Below the pieces are notes generated by a model. That model searched no databases. It was not told the DNA's origin and was given only the letters and a program-made list of their open reading frames with translations. Positions 1 through 6,901 of a stretch of DNA of 12,378 nt are shown in pieces (position 1 is the stretch's first letter; the number at the start of each line of letters is the position of its first letter). The translations under genes were made by a program, and so were the position numbers. This DNA is from an uncultured Blastocatellia bacterium (GTDB lineage: Bacteria > Acidobacteriota > Blastocatellia > Pyrinomonadales > Pyrinomonadaceae), in contig CAMLLD010000120.1 of the NCBI GenBank assembly GCA_946480785.1, forward strand, positions 1-12,378, read 5' to 3'.

Positions 1-2
1 AA

Positions 3-767
3 TTGCGCGAGAATGTCGTCGGACCGAAACGACGCGCGCTTGAACTCAGCATGTATTCATTCGTGGGCGTGATCGTCGGCATGTTCGTGATTTGTACCGC
101 GTTGAGGCCCGTGTTGGCCCAGCTATCTCATGAGCGGATCTATAAAGCGATGGAAGGGTCTCCCCTTTTCTCGCCCTACTTCAGGTCCTTTCCCGGCGCG
201 CTCTTTGGCAGTAACTCTTTTCCGGGTTTCTACATCTTTTCCGTTCTCTCCGGCGGCTTAATCATCCTTGGGCTAATTGTCATCGTACTGACCTGCTTCA
301 ACCTCGGACGAGACCTTACGTTCGTCAGAAACGGCATTAGCAAGCAACTGACCGCCAGTAACAGGGAGGAGGTCGAGACGAAGATACGAGCGTTCCACAG
401 CTATTTCTACATCCTTAGTGCCGTGTTGATGACGAGCACCATTGCCACCGGACTTTTCTTTCGGCTGCCACTCACATCGATTGCGCCTGGGGACGCATAT
501 AACTCATTCCGCGACCTCTCCACCGCAATGACAATCTGTTGGGGAGTTACGTTTTCGCTGACCATGCTCGCGATGTGTTTCTATCCTTACTTCAGAATCC
601 AAAAGGACCTTCGTACCCTTCGCATAGACCGCAAGGTGGCCAAGGACGCCGAACTCAGGCACTGGCTTGACGATATCCAGCAAGAATACGTGGTCTATAC
701 GAACCTGAAATCTCTGCTCTCCATATTCCTGCCCGCAGTTGTAGCCGTCTTATCGCGGTTCATTTGA
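3..767 (+). CDS. Polytopic membrane protein of unknown function, 5'-partial
   Basis: I do not recognise this protein. The open frame runs off the left edge. The first possible start in the window is a TTG at position 3, and an ATG lies at 51 (residue 17) with no visible ribosome binding site, so the true start is probably outside the window. About five hydrophobic segments are visible in the 254 residues: roughly 17-40, 75-100, 131-155, 172-197 and 236-253. Between them lie charged, mostly helical loops at about 101-130 and 199-235 (rich in Lys, Arg, Asp and Glu), probably cytoplasmic. No catalytic motif or metal-ligand cluster stands out. The stop is 22 bases before the glycosyltransferase gene on the same strand, so the two may be co-transcribed. 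Base composition looks slightly more AT-rich than in the genes further right (judged by eye). Confidence 0.7.
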   Translation: MRENVVGPKRRALELSMYSFVGVIVGMFVICTALRPVLAQLSHERIYKAMEGSPLFSPYFRSFPGALFGSNSFPGFYIFSVLSGGLIILGLIVIVLTCFNLGRDLTFVRNGISKQLTASNREEVETKIRAFHSYFYILSAVLMTSTIATGLFFRLPLTSIAPGDAYNSFRDLSTAMTICWGVTFSLTMLAMCFYPYFRIQKDLRTLRIDRKVAKDAELRHWLDDIQQEYVVYTNLKSLLSIFLPAVVAVLSRFI

Positions 768-789
768 GCCGCGTGGGTGATGCGGATCG

Positions 790-2079
790 ATGAAAAGTAA
801 ACGCATAGTGATCTCTACTTTCGGCTCGTTCGGCGACGTACATCCCCTCATCGCGACCGCGCTGGAGCTGAAGGCGCGTGGCCATCATCCCGTTTTTGCA
901 ACGTCCGAAGCGTATCGCGAAAAGATGGACTCGGCCGGCATCGATTTCCACCCCGTGCGACCGATAGTGCCCTCCTACGATCAACCTGAACTCTTAGCAA
1001 GCTTCATCGGCCGCACGATGGATCCAAAAACCGGTACCAAGGCCGTTGCGGACATGATCTTGCCGTACCTGCGCGACATTTATGACGACCTCGATGCAGC
1101 AACCGAAGGCGCGGACTTATTGCTTACCCACCCGCTTCCGTTCGTTGGGCCAATCATCGCACAGAAGAAACGACTGAATTGGATCTCAACCGTTTTGGCG
1201 CCGGCCTCGTTTCTCTCTGTCTATGATCCGATAGTGCCGCCGCAATGGCCGTCGTTGCATCGTGCTCTGCGCCTGAGCCCGTGGGTTGGCCGAGCTGTGC
1301 TGGCGCTCGTGAAAATCAAAATCGATGAAGTTCTGCTACCGATTTATGAGTTGCGCGCTGAATTGGGGTTGCCGCGCGGAGAGACACCGATACTTAATGG
1401 TCAACACTCGCCGACGAAGGTACTCGCGCTGTTTACGAAACTTCTGGCAACGCCACAACCCGATTGGCCGGCAAATACCGTCGTAACTGGCTTCCCGTTT
1501 TATGATCGCCGCGATTTCTTTGGTGAAACGGAAATCCCCAGTGGCTTGATCGATTTTCTCGAGAGCGGCCCACCGCCGATCGTTTTCACTCTTGGTTCCA
1601 CGGCGATTTGGGTGGCGGACAACTTCTATAGCGATTCGATCGAGGCGGCGCGAGTCCTCAGACGACGAGCGTTGCTGCTCATTGGCCATGCCCGCAACAT
1701 GCCTCCGCTGCCTCTGCCGGAAGGAGTTGCGGCGTTTGAGTACGCGCCGTATAGCCAGGTGCTGCCACGCGCGTGTGCGATCGTGCATCACGGTGGCGTA
1801 GGTACGACAGGGGAAGCGATGAGGGCGGGCAAGCCGGTTTTGATTGTGCCGCACTCGCACGATCAATTCGACAACGCCGCGCGCGTCGAACGCCTCGGCT
1901 GCGGGCGAGGTTTGCCGCGGCCACGTTACAACGTCGAATCAGCAATTCGCGAACTAAGAAAGCTGTTGGACGATCAACGTTACTCGGACGCTGCGACACA
2001 AGTCGGTGAGATCGTTCGCGAAGAGAACGGTGCAGGCGTTGCCGCCGATGAGATTGAAAATGTCTTGAGTATCAGCTAA
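790..2079 (+). CDS. GT1-type (UGT/GtfB-like) glycosyltransferase
   Basis: This is a probable nucleotide-sugar-dependent glycosyltransferase with the GT-B fold, transferring a sugar to a lipid or small hydrophobic acceptor. The N-terminal domain opens with a Rossmann strand and Gly-rich loop (residues 6-19, STFGSFGDVHPL), typical of the family that includes sterol, macrolide and vancomycin-aglycone glycosyltransferases. The C-terminal domain begins near residue 262 (PIVFTLGS). It carries the donor-binding signature HHGGVGTT at 333-340, then GEAMRAGKPVLIVP and the DQFDNA block at 358-363, where Asp-Gln normally contacts the sugar. At 429 residues it has the usual family length, with no signal peptide and no membrane helix. 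The ATG at 790 is preceded by a GGTGA element about nine bases upstream, which supports this start. The acceptor cannot be read from the sequence. The convergent KAS III-like gene hints at a lipid substrate, but that is only inference. Confidence 0.9.
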   Translation: MKSKRIVISTFGSFGDVHPLIATALELKARGHHPVFATSEAYREKMDSAGIDFHPVRPIVPSYDQPELLASFIGRTMDPKTGTKAVADMILPYLRDIYDDLDAATEGADLLLTHPLPFVGPIIAQKKRLNWISTVLAPASFLSVYDPIVPPQWPSLHRALRLSPWVGRAVLALVKIKIDEVLLPIYELRAELGLPRGETPILNGQHSPTKVLALFTKLLATPQPDWPANTVVTGFPFYDRRDFFGETEIPSGLIDFLESGPPPIVFTLGSTAIWVADNFYSDSIEAARVLRRRALLLIGHARNMPPLPLPEGVAAFEYAPYSQVLPRACAIVHHGGVGTTGEAMRAGKPVLIVPHSHDQFDNAARVERLGCGRGLPRPRYNVESAIRELRKLLDDQRYSDAATQVGEIVREENGAGVAADEIENVLSIS

Positions 2080-2110
2080 CCGAAACTCAGCAATTTTCCT
2101 TCTGCAAAAT

Positions 2111-3154
2111 CTAAAGATAGATGTCGAACGCTGCGTGCTTCAATCCACCACTCGAGATCCAGCCGAGACAGTAATCGCCAAAGTTTAGTTTCAATGAACG
2201 CAAAGCGAAGTGCAGATTCGCGGGCACTGATGATGTCGCGATGTTTCCAGTGTGTTCGAAGGTGGAGAACATGCGGTCCTCCAGATCCAGTTGCTTGGCT
2301 GCCCGACTTGTGACGCTCGCGGATACGGAATGCGGAAGAATCAGCTTAGGAGCTTGCACGCTTTCGCGGAGCGCCTCTCGGAGTAGGGCGACCGACTTCG
2401 CGTACCCTGCCATATAGAGGTTCAATCCGTAGGCTGAAAAATCGAATTGCTGTTTGCCTTCGAGCCTCGGTGAAGGCTCCGAATACTCTGCAAACTTGTA
2501 CAACGGAATCGTGCACAGATCGGCCTGCGAACAGTCCGCAGATAAGTGAAAGCGCCACGAGTGTTCGGAAGCTGTAAGCAAAGTCGTGGAGACAGCTTCA
2601 CCGAGTGTAAACGCCGGGAACTTCCAACGTAACTCATCAAGGTCGGAGATCGTGAAACTGCGCGGGAGAATGGTACCGCCTATATCCATCGGACACTCAC
2701 TGCTCACGACGAGTACATTACGGGCGTCTCCTCGAGCGAGTAGACCCTGTGACACTTGAAGTGCAGTGCACCATCCCATACACGCGTCAACGATGTCGAA
2801 TGCCCGAGCATGCTTCATACCGAGCTTGCTGGCCACGAAACATGCGTTGGCCGGCTCAACGAAACCTCGGTCGATCCCGACGTAGATAAGGCTGTCGACG
2901 TCCTGTGGTGTGATTCCGGCTTGGGCCACGATTGCGCGATAAGATTCGGCGATGAGATCGAGGGGCCGGTCGCGTTTACCTCGCCAGAACCGCGTGCGGA
3001 TACCAGTCGCGTCGAGCGATTGACGGATCGAGTTTTTTAACTCATCCAGCGGGCCGCGAAACTTATCCTGGCTGTAATAACAGGCAAGGTCGAGGACTTC
3101 GTCGTTTCCAATCTCGTTCTCTGGGAGAAGACAGTGAACGGCGGCAATTTGCAT
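2111..3154 (-). CDS. 3-oxoacyl-ACP synthase III-like (thiolase-fold) enzyme
   Basis: This is a thiolase-superfamily enzyme of the KAS III/FabH type, which condenses or transfers acyl groups through an acyl-cysteine intermediate. The N-terminus (MQIAAVHCLLPEN) matches the normal FabH opening, so the ATG at 3154 is favoured although no clear ribosome binding site precedes it. The proposed triad is Cys125 (in DACMGW), His275 (in PHSVSA) and Asn304 (in GNIATSSVP, like the family's GNTSAASIP). The C-terminal GWISSGGLKHAAFDI matches the closing strand-loop-strand. The 347 residues are slightly more than the roughly 320 of housekeeping FabH. The QAN residues that usually follow the catalytic His are replaced by SVS, which argues against ordinary FabH and for a secondary-metabolic or acyl-transferring relative (OleA-, DarB- or CerJ-like). 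The gene stands alone, convergent with the glycosyltransferase and separated from the upstream LysM gene by a hairpin. No acyl carrier protein gene is visible nearby. Confidence 0.85.
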   Translation of the reverse strand: MQIAAVHCLLPENEIGNDEVLDLACYYSQDKFRGPLDELKNSIRQSLDATGIRTRFWRGKRDRPLDLIAESYRAIVAQAGITPQDVDSLIYVGIDRGFVEPANACFVASKLGMKHARAFDIVDACMGWCTALQVSQGLLARGDARNVLVVSSECPMDIGGTILPRSFTISDLDELRWKFPAFTLGEAVSTTLLTASEHSWRFHLSADCSQADLCTIPLYKFAEYSEPSPRLEGKQQFDFSAYGLNLYMAGYAKSVALLREALRESVQAPKLILPHSVSASVTSRAAKQLDLEDRMFSTFEHTGNIATSSVPANLHFALRSLKLNFGDYCLGWISSGGLKHAAFDIYL

Positions 3155-3202
3155 CAGAATAATTCGTAGTTATCAGCAGTAACGGTGGGAGAGGCAACGT
3201 AA

Positions 3203-3228
3203 AACGGCTGCCGGTGAAGGCAGCCGTT
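3203..3228 (-). terminator. Hairpin between the LysM gene and the KAS III-like gene
   Basis: A perfect 10-bp inverted repeat, AACGGCTGCC and its complement, encloses a six-base loop. Read on the minus strand, it lies 35 bases after the LysM stop codon and runs directly into a short T run (GTTTTACG). That fits a weak intrinsic terminator ending the LysM transcript before the KAS III-like gene. On the plus strand the stem is followed by CATTTGTGG, a poor U-tract, so the minus orientation is preferred. Confidence 0.6.
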
Positions 3229-3263
3229 CATTTGTGGTTCGTAGATGAAAGAGTCGTGTTGCG

Positions 3264-3758
3264 CTATGCGTTGTCGGGTGGGATCGTTAGCTGTTGCCCC
3301 ACCTGGATGCGATCGGGGTCGTTCAACTTGTCGCGGTTCGCGTAGAAGATGCGCATGTACTCGTTCGGGTCTCCATAAAACTGCTTGCTGATCTTCGACA
3401 GGTTGTCACCCGATTTCACCGTGTACGTTTGCCCGCTCTGACCACTGCCACCACCAGCCGCCGCGCCCATCGCCCGGCCGCTATCCACGCTGATGTCCGC
3501 AGTGATGTCGTCTGTATTCGGATTGACCAGCTTTATCTGGTCCCAAAACTTGTTCTTCGCCTCCTCCGACGGCGCCACGCCGCGAATGAAGAGCTTGTTG
3601 TCTTGAACGTGAAGGTTCTGAAATTGAATCTTCTGCTGGTCTGCCATGTTCAAAACCGACTGATACTTCTGCTTCAGTTGTTCGAACCGCTGCTGCGCGC
3701 CTTGCTGCTGTTCCGCGTCCGCCGCGCCTCGTCCGAACATCTTGTCAAACAAACCCAT
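3264..3758 (-). CDS. LysM-domain protein with BON-like region (Kbp/YgaU-like)
   Basis: This 164-residue soluble protein has the plan of Escherichia coli Kbp (YgaU), a potassium-binding protein with a BON and a LysM domain. The visible order is an N-terminal MGLFDKMFG (Kbp also begins MGLF), then a Gln-rich probable helix at 15-45. A BON-like alpha/beta segment follows at about 40-92 (VQDNKLFIRGVAPSEEAKNKF, then ITADISVD), a Gly-rich linker at 96-110, and a LysM module at 111-160 that starts TYTVKSGDNLSKISKQFYG. There is no signal peptide, as expected for a cytoplasmic protein. I chose the ATG at 3758 because the AAGGAGGT ribosome binding site at 3768-3775 ends directly against the upstream ATG at 3767 but lies about ten bases from this one. 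It is probably a single-gene transcript, with a hairpin 35 bases after its stop. A role in potassium sensing or envelope stress is inferred from the architecture only. Confidence 0.85.
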   Translation of the reverse strand: MGLFDKMFGRGAADAEQQQGAQQRFEQLKQKYQSVLNMADQQKIQFQNLHVQDNKLFIRGVAPSEEAKNKFWDQIKLVNPNTDDITADISVDSGRAMGAAAGGGSGQSGQTYTVKSGDNLSKISKQFYGDPNEYMRIFYANRDKLNDPDRIQVGQQLTIPPDNA

Positions 3759-3767
3759 TGTTCCCAT

Positions 3768-3775
3768 ACCTCCTT
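3768..3775 (-). promoter_or_regulatory. Strong Shine-Dalgarno site of the LysM gene
   Basis: On the minus strand this reads AAGGAGGT, a near-perfect complement of the 16S rRNA tail. It touches the ATG at 3767, leaving no usable spacing, but stands nine to ten bases before the ATG at 3758. It therefore decides the start in favour of the shorter protein beginning MGLF. Confidence 0.8.
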
Positions 3776-3794
3776 GAACGTTGTTTGGTTATTC

Positions 3795-3809
3795 AGTGCA
3801 GTTTGCACT
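3795..3809. repeat. Short inverted repeat upstream of the LysM gene
   Basis: AGTGCA and TGCACT are separated by three bases, forming a perfect six-base dyad about 20 bases upstream of the LysM ribosome binding site. Its placement would suit an operator or a 5' leader hairpin. I could not find a convincing -35/-10 pair around it, so the function is open, and a six-base dyad can arise by chance. Confidence 0.3.
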
Positions 3810-3915
3810 CACACTCTCTCGCAAAAATTACGCCTCGCGCATCAGCACGATGAACGTTGCGGTTTCGCATTGCAGGTGGCAGAAAAACGTACGAGGCGGG
3901 AAGACGAATCGAAAC

Positions 3916-4434
3916 CTATTGAGACACTCGCTGTCTCATCTTGCGAACGAGCGCGATCGCCCACAACAAACCAACGGCAAGAAACGGCAACAAATACAAC
4001 AACAGATCCCAACGACCATAGCCGGGCGGAGTCGCTTCAACAGTCGCAACTGTTTCCGCATTGCCCTCGGCGCTCTCGAGTCGCACGCGCACGCGCCAAA
4101 GCTCCTGTGCATCGAAATGCACGTCCGCGCGATACTGAATCTGTCCCTGCACGTTCTCAAGCGTCGCGGGATAAAAAACTTCCGGCACACGATTACTGAC
4201 GGGTTGCACGCCCACTTGAACGCGTAGATCGGCGGGCACTTGCGCCGGCGCCTTTACAATGACAAAGAACAACGCCGTACCAACGTCCGGGTCAGTCCAA
4301 ACCGAAACGAGGTAGCGATCGACTTTTTGATCTACAAACAGCGGAAACGGCGGACCTTCGTGAGCGCTGATAGTTTTTGCGAGACAAAAAACGATGAGGA
4401 ACGAAAGAGCACATGTGACGCGACGTGAACTCAT
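3916..4434 (-). CDS. Secreted single-pass protein with predicted N-terminal His after cleavage
   Basis: I do not recognise the family with certainty. The 172 residues show a Sec signal peptide (1-24: Arg-Arg, a hydrophobic core, then TISA before the cut). A beta-rich extracytoplasmic domain follows at 25-135, then one membrane helix at about 142-163 and a short basic tail (RKMRQR), so the C-terminus is cytoplasmic. Cleavage after Ala24 would leave His25-Glu-Gly-Pro-Pro as the mature N-terminus. A free N-terminal histidine is the copper ligand in CopC-, YcnI- and LPMO-type histidine-brace proteins, so copper binding is a reasonable guess but unproven. His108 (DVHFDAQ) is another potential ligand. 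The ATG at 4434 lies four bases after the stop of the polyferredoxin gene, making this the last gene of the four-gene operon. It may serve as the periplasmic metal-binding partner of that complex. Confidence 0.75.
   Translation of the reverse strand: MSSRRVTCALSFLIVFCLAKTISAHEGPPFPLFVDQKVDRYLVSVWTDPDVGTALFFVIVKAPAQVPADLRVQVGVQPVSNRVPEVFYPATLENVQGQIQYRADVHFDAQELWRVRVRLESAEGNAETVATVEATPPGYGRWDLLLYLLPFLAVGLLWAIALVRKMRQRVSQ
3920..3938 (-). terminator. Small hairpin overlapping the end of the four-gene operon
   Basis: TGAGACA and TGTCTCA form a perfect seven-base stem around a five-base loop. It sits across the last codons of the secreted-protein gene, just before its TAG. On the minus strand only scattered T residues follow (AATAGGTTTCG), so this is at best a weak intrinsic terminator, or simply a coding coincidence. 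Confidence 0.25.
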
Positions 4435-4438
4435 GTTT

Positions 4439-5920
4439 TCAACCGCTGCCGAGCATCACGCCGCGCATCTCCATCGGCTGCGACATCAACCAGAATGCCG
4501 AACACGCCAGGAGCAGCGACACCGCAGCCCACAGACTGAACACGCGGCCGCGATGGTCCAACACTTCTGTCGCCGTGATCGAATAACCGACCAACAGAGA
4601 TCCCACGATCCCGAGACTGATAAAGCCAAACTCAAACAGTTGCACGATATTAGGTGGCAAGCCGGACATGCCCCAACGCGGTTGGCCGAGAATGGCCCAG
4701 CCCACCTCAGCGAGCGCCGACTGCGTGACCGGAACGAACGTGAAGAGACCAGTAAGAAAGTGAAAACCAAAGTGCGCCAGCCAAATGCCAAAACCGAGCG
4801 GGACCAGCGAGTACGAATAACGCACCGCAATCGATAACAAAGGTCTCCGGTACCCGCTCCAAATTCGCGTCAGCCACGCGGCAACACCGATCAAAAGCAC
4901 CGGCTCACACACGAGAAACAAAGCGAAGATGAACGCGAGCAGCGGAAACTCGTGACGCACGCCAAACAGATTAGCCAACGAATGTTCGAGAGCGTAAACG
5001 GGACTAACCATTCCGAACGCGTTCAGCAAAGCGCCGAAGCTGAACACAACGGCAAGCGCGGAAAGATCCTTGCGCCGCGACAAAAATCCAACGCCGGAGC
5101 GAAACGTATCCGTTGTCAATTCCGTGGCGGGAACTCTACTGATTATTCCGACGTTGTCATGCGGACACGCCTGCACACAATCCAAACAAAACGTGCAATC
5201 GATGTTGCCAACCTTGCGTGGCTGAAACAGCGCGAGCTCACAACCGCGCTGAATCACCACCAACGGCGCCGCCGGTTCGCGCACGCCGCGAATGCAATCC
5301 TTCGTCACGCAGCGCGTGCACACATCATGGTCGCGAACCGTGACTTCGAGCGGCGAGAGCGTGGAAGCAACGAAATTGAATTGGCCGATCGGACAAACAT
5401 ACTTGCAGAACGGCGCATGCTTGAACACTGAATCAACCAGCAGTGCCGCCGCGAAGTAACCAACGATCAACCACGCGGTCCACCACGGCGAAGCCCACAG
5501 ATCGAGCCACTCGTAAACAAAGAGCATGCTGATCAGCAGTCCGATCGCGAGCCACTTGTTGCGTAAAGCGCGCGGCCAGTTTCGCACTGGATGAAAAACC
5601 TTGCGCGCCAGATTGCGCACAAACATGAACGGACAAGCAAGACAGAAGAAATTCCCGGCGAACAGCAGCACCAACACGAGCGCGCCGCGAAAGTGGACCC
5701 ACGTCAATGTAGTGACGAGATTTTGTGGCGCCAACGGTGGTCCAAACAGCCCGTGCAGAATCATTGCCGCGCTGATCACAAACAACGGAATTTGCAGCAA
5801 CGTGCGCGCATGCTTCTTCTTGAGTAGTTTGCCGGCGAGCGGTACGCGCAACAGATCGAACGGTTCTTTGTGCTCCAACTGCGACACTGACGTGACTACC
5901 TTATTGCGACGCGACACCAT
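4439..5920 (-). CDS. Membrane polyferredoxin (NapH/FixG-like) with extra C-terminal membrane domain
   Basis: This is a probable membrane electron-transfer protein that carries electrons through 4Fe-4S clusters. Counting from the ATG at 5920 (493 residues), about four helices span 40-165. They include the conserved CLACP (93-97) and FCKYVCP (Cys172, Cys176) elements of the NapH/CcoG/NosR family (Fer4_5 type). A soluble ferredoxin segment follows: CTRCVTKDC (Cys201, 204, 209, perhaps with Cys227) and a classical CTFCLDCVQACP (Cys242, 245, 248, 252). Instead of the Ig-like C-terminus of CcoG/FixG, about five more helices lie at 286-480, one carrying HFGFH. The start is uncertain: a TTG at 5956, the ATG at 5920 (overlapping the upstream gene by 20 bases) and a GTG at 5887 just after an AAGG are all possible. 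It is the third gene of the four-gene operon and probably its redox engine. Confidence 0.85.
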   Translation of the reverse strand: MVSRRNKVVTSVSQLEHKEPFDLLRVPLAGKLLKKKHARTLLQIPLFVISAAMILHGLFGPPLAPQNLVTTLTWVHFRGALVLVLLFAGNFFCLACPFMFVRNLARKVFHPVRNWPRALRNKWLAIGLLISMLFVYEWLDLWASPWWTAWLIVGYFAAALLVDSVFKHAPFCKYVCPIGQFNFVASTLSPLEVTVRDHDVCTRCVTKDCIRGVREPAAPLVVIQRGCELALFQPRKVGNIDCTFCLDCVQACPHDNVGIISRVPATELTTDTFRSGVGFLSRRKDLSALAVVFSFGALLNAFGMVSPVYALEHSLANLFGVRHEFPLLAFIFALFLVCEPVLLIGVAAWLTRIWSGYRRPLLSIAVRYSYSLVPLGFGIWLAHFGFHFLTGLFTFVPVTQSALAEVGWAILGQPRWGMSGLPPNIVQLFEFGFISLGIVGSLLVGYSITATEVLDHRGRVFSLWAAVSLLLACSAFWLMSQPMEMRGVMLGSG

Positions 5921-6293
5921 TGATTTCGAATTTGTAATCGGCCTTGCGGCCGTCAAGCAAACTCACGTGAGCCACTACGATCCAGTCTCCAGCCATCGAG
6001 AGCTCGAGGGTCGCACGATAATTTCCCTGCTCTACTTCGGTCGCCTTCACAAACATGGGAGCCATGCCGGCATGTGACATATTCGCTTCGAACTCAACGG
6101 GAAGGCCGCTGACAGGTTTACCGGAAAGATCCGTCACGCGCACGTTGATTGTCGTCTGGCCCACGCGAGGCGGTTGCGGAGAAACTTCGTGCGTGAATTG
6201 TAGTTCAGTGAACGACGCGGTTTGACGGCGGCAACCTTGCAGAAGTGCGAGGCCAACACAAAGAACAACCACCGAACTGCGCCTGGCAAACAC
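5901..6293 (-). CDS. YtkA/FixH-like lipoprotein with Met/His cluster
   Basis: This 130-residue protein is an exported lipoprotein. It has a basic start and hydrophobic core, then the lipobox LLQGC with Cys21 as the lipidated residue. The remaining ~105 residues look like one small beta-sandwich (YtkA-like or FixH-like): VGQTTINVRVTDLSGKPVSGLPVEF, then the loop MSHAGMAPM, then YRATLELSMAGDWIVVAHV. The loop places Met72, His74, Met77 and Met80 close together, a pattern often used to hold Cu(I). The start is a GTG at 6293, because an in-frame TGA, the stop of the preceding gene, lies only three bases upstream. No strong ribosome binding site is visible, so translation is probably coupled. It overlaps the polyferredoxin gene. 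An outer or periplasmic metal carrier role next to the polyferredoxin is an inference from FixG/FixH linkage. Confidence 0.82.
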   Translation of the reverse strand: MFARRSSVVVLCVGLALLQGCRRQTASFTELQFTHEVSPQPPRVGQTTINVRVTDLSGKPVSGLPVEFEANMSHAGMAPMFVKATEVEQGNYRATLELSMAGDWIVVAHVSLLDGRKADYKFEINGVASQ

Positions 6294-6296
6294 AAT

Positions 6297-6893
6297 TCAG
6301 CCGGCGACCGCGGGCATCGGTTCGTGTCGCAGCGCGCAACTGCAGGCAGCAACTGGTTCGCCCTTCGGTGGAAACATGTGGTAGTACATGCCGATCATCA
6401 TCGGGATGAACACGATCGCGTTGTAGAAGAGATGAATCTCGACGCGAAACTTCGGAAACAACAGTTGCACGAAACTGACCGGCACGGGCGAGCCGAACCA
6501 GTAATGATGCGTCAGCGCCTGCCACTGCAAAACCGCATGCTCGATGTGGTGCCAAAACTGAATCACGAGCGCGATGGTCCACCACTTAAGTGAGGTCCCC
6601 GAGAACCCGCGTCGCAGCGTCCAAATCCCAATCAACATCACGATCGCATAGCCGTAATGCAGCACTTCGGAGCTCACCAGCCACGGATAAAACAAACCGA
6701 GCACGCCACCGGCGCGCGGACGCGGCCAGCCGAGCACATAAATCTGATAGGCTTGCGTCAGGTGTTCCGCCCAATGCCCGAGCACTACGAGCATGAACAG
6801 ATTGAGCGCGCGCTTGTGCCAAACGGTGTTCAGTTTCTGGTAGAAACTGGCGTCCGAGTTGGGCGCTGTCCGCGAGACGGTTACTGCTGACAT
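6297..6893 (-). CDS. His-rich polytopic membrane protein, first gene of the operon
   Basis: I do not recognise this family. The 198 residues, counted from the ATG at 6893, contain about four membrane helices at roughly 29-50, 68-93, 105-125 and 153-173. Many histidines lie in or beside them: HWAEH (40-44), LHYGY (His79), WHHIEH (115-119), HH (129-130), IHLFYN (His154) and YYHMFPP (His172). The tail adds a CSC motif (Cys184, Cys186) and His190. Such a set of membrane histidines could ligate haem, copper or a di-metal site. I chose the ATG at 6893 because an AAGGAAG site lies eight bases before it; a longer in-frame start at 6944 would have to read through that site. The stop is three bases from the next gene, so this is the promoter-proximal member of the four-gene operon. 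Confidence 0.78.
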   Translation of the reverse strand: MSAVTVSRTAPNSDASFYQKLNTVWHKRALNLFMLVVLGHWAEHLTQAYQIYVLGWPRPRAGGVLGLFYPWLVSSEVLHYGYAIVMLIGIWTLRRGFSGTSLKWWTIALVIQFWHHIEHAVLQWQALTHHYWFGSPVPVSFVQLLFPKFRVEIHLFYNAIVFIPMMIGMYYHMFPPKGEPVAACSCALRHEPMPAVAG

Positions 6894-6901
6894 GGGTCGA
6901 G

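Noticed and set aside
1336..1866. Minus-strand open frame of 176 codons
   Set aside because: It is antisense to the C-terminal half of the glycosyltransferase, is Arg-rich and has no recognisable motif.
2093..2110. ATTTT/AAAAT inverted repeat between the convergent glycosyltransferase and KAS III-like genes
   Set aside because: Five A-T pairs with an eight-base loop are too weak to call a terminator.
3759..3767. Upstream ATG of the LysM gene
   Set aside because: The ribosome binding site abuts it with no spacing; the ATG at 3758 is properly spaced and gives the Kbp-like MGLF start.
3294..4199. Plus-strand open frame of 301 codons
   Set aside because: It lies antisense to the LysM gene and the secreted-protein gene and bridges their intergenic gap. 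Its product is Arg/His/Leu-rich with no domain, and both minus-strand genes are clearly real.
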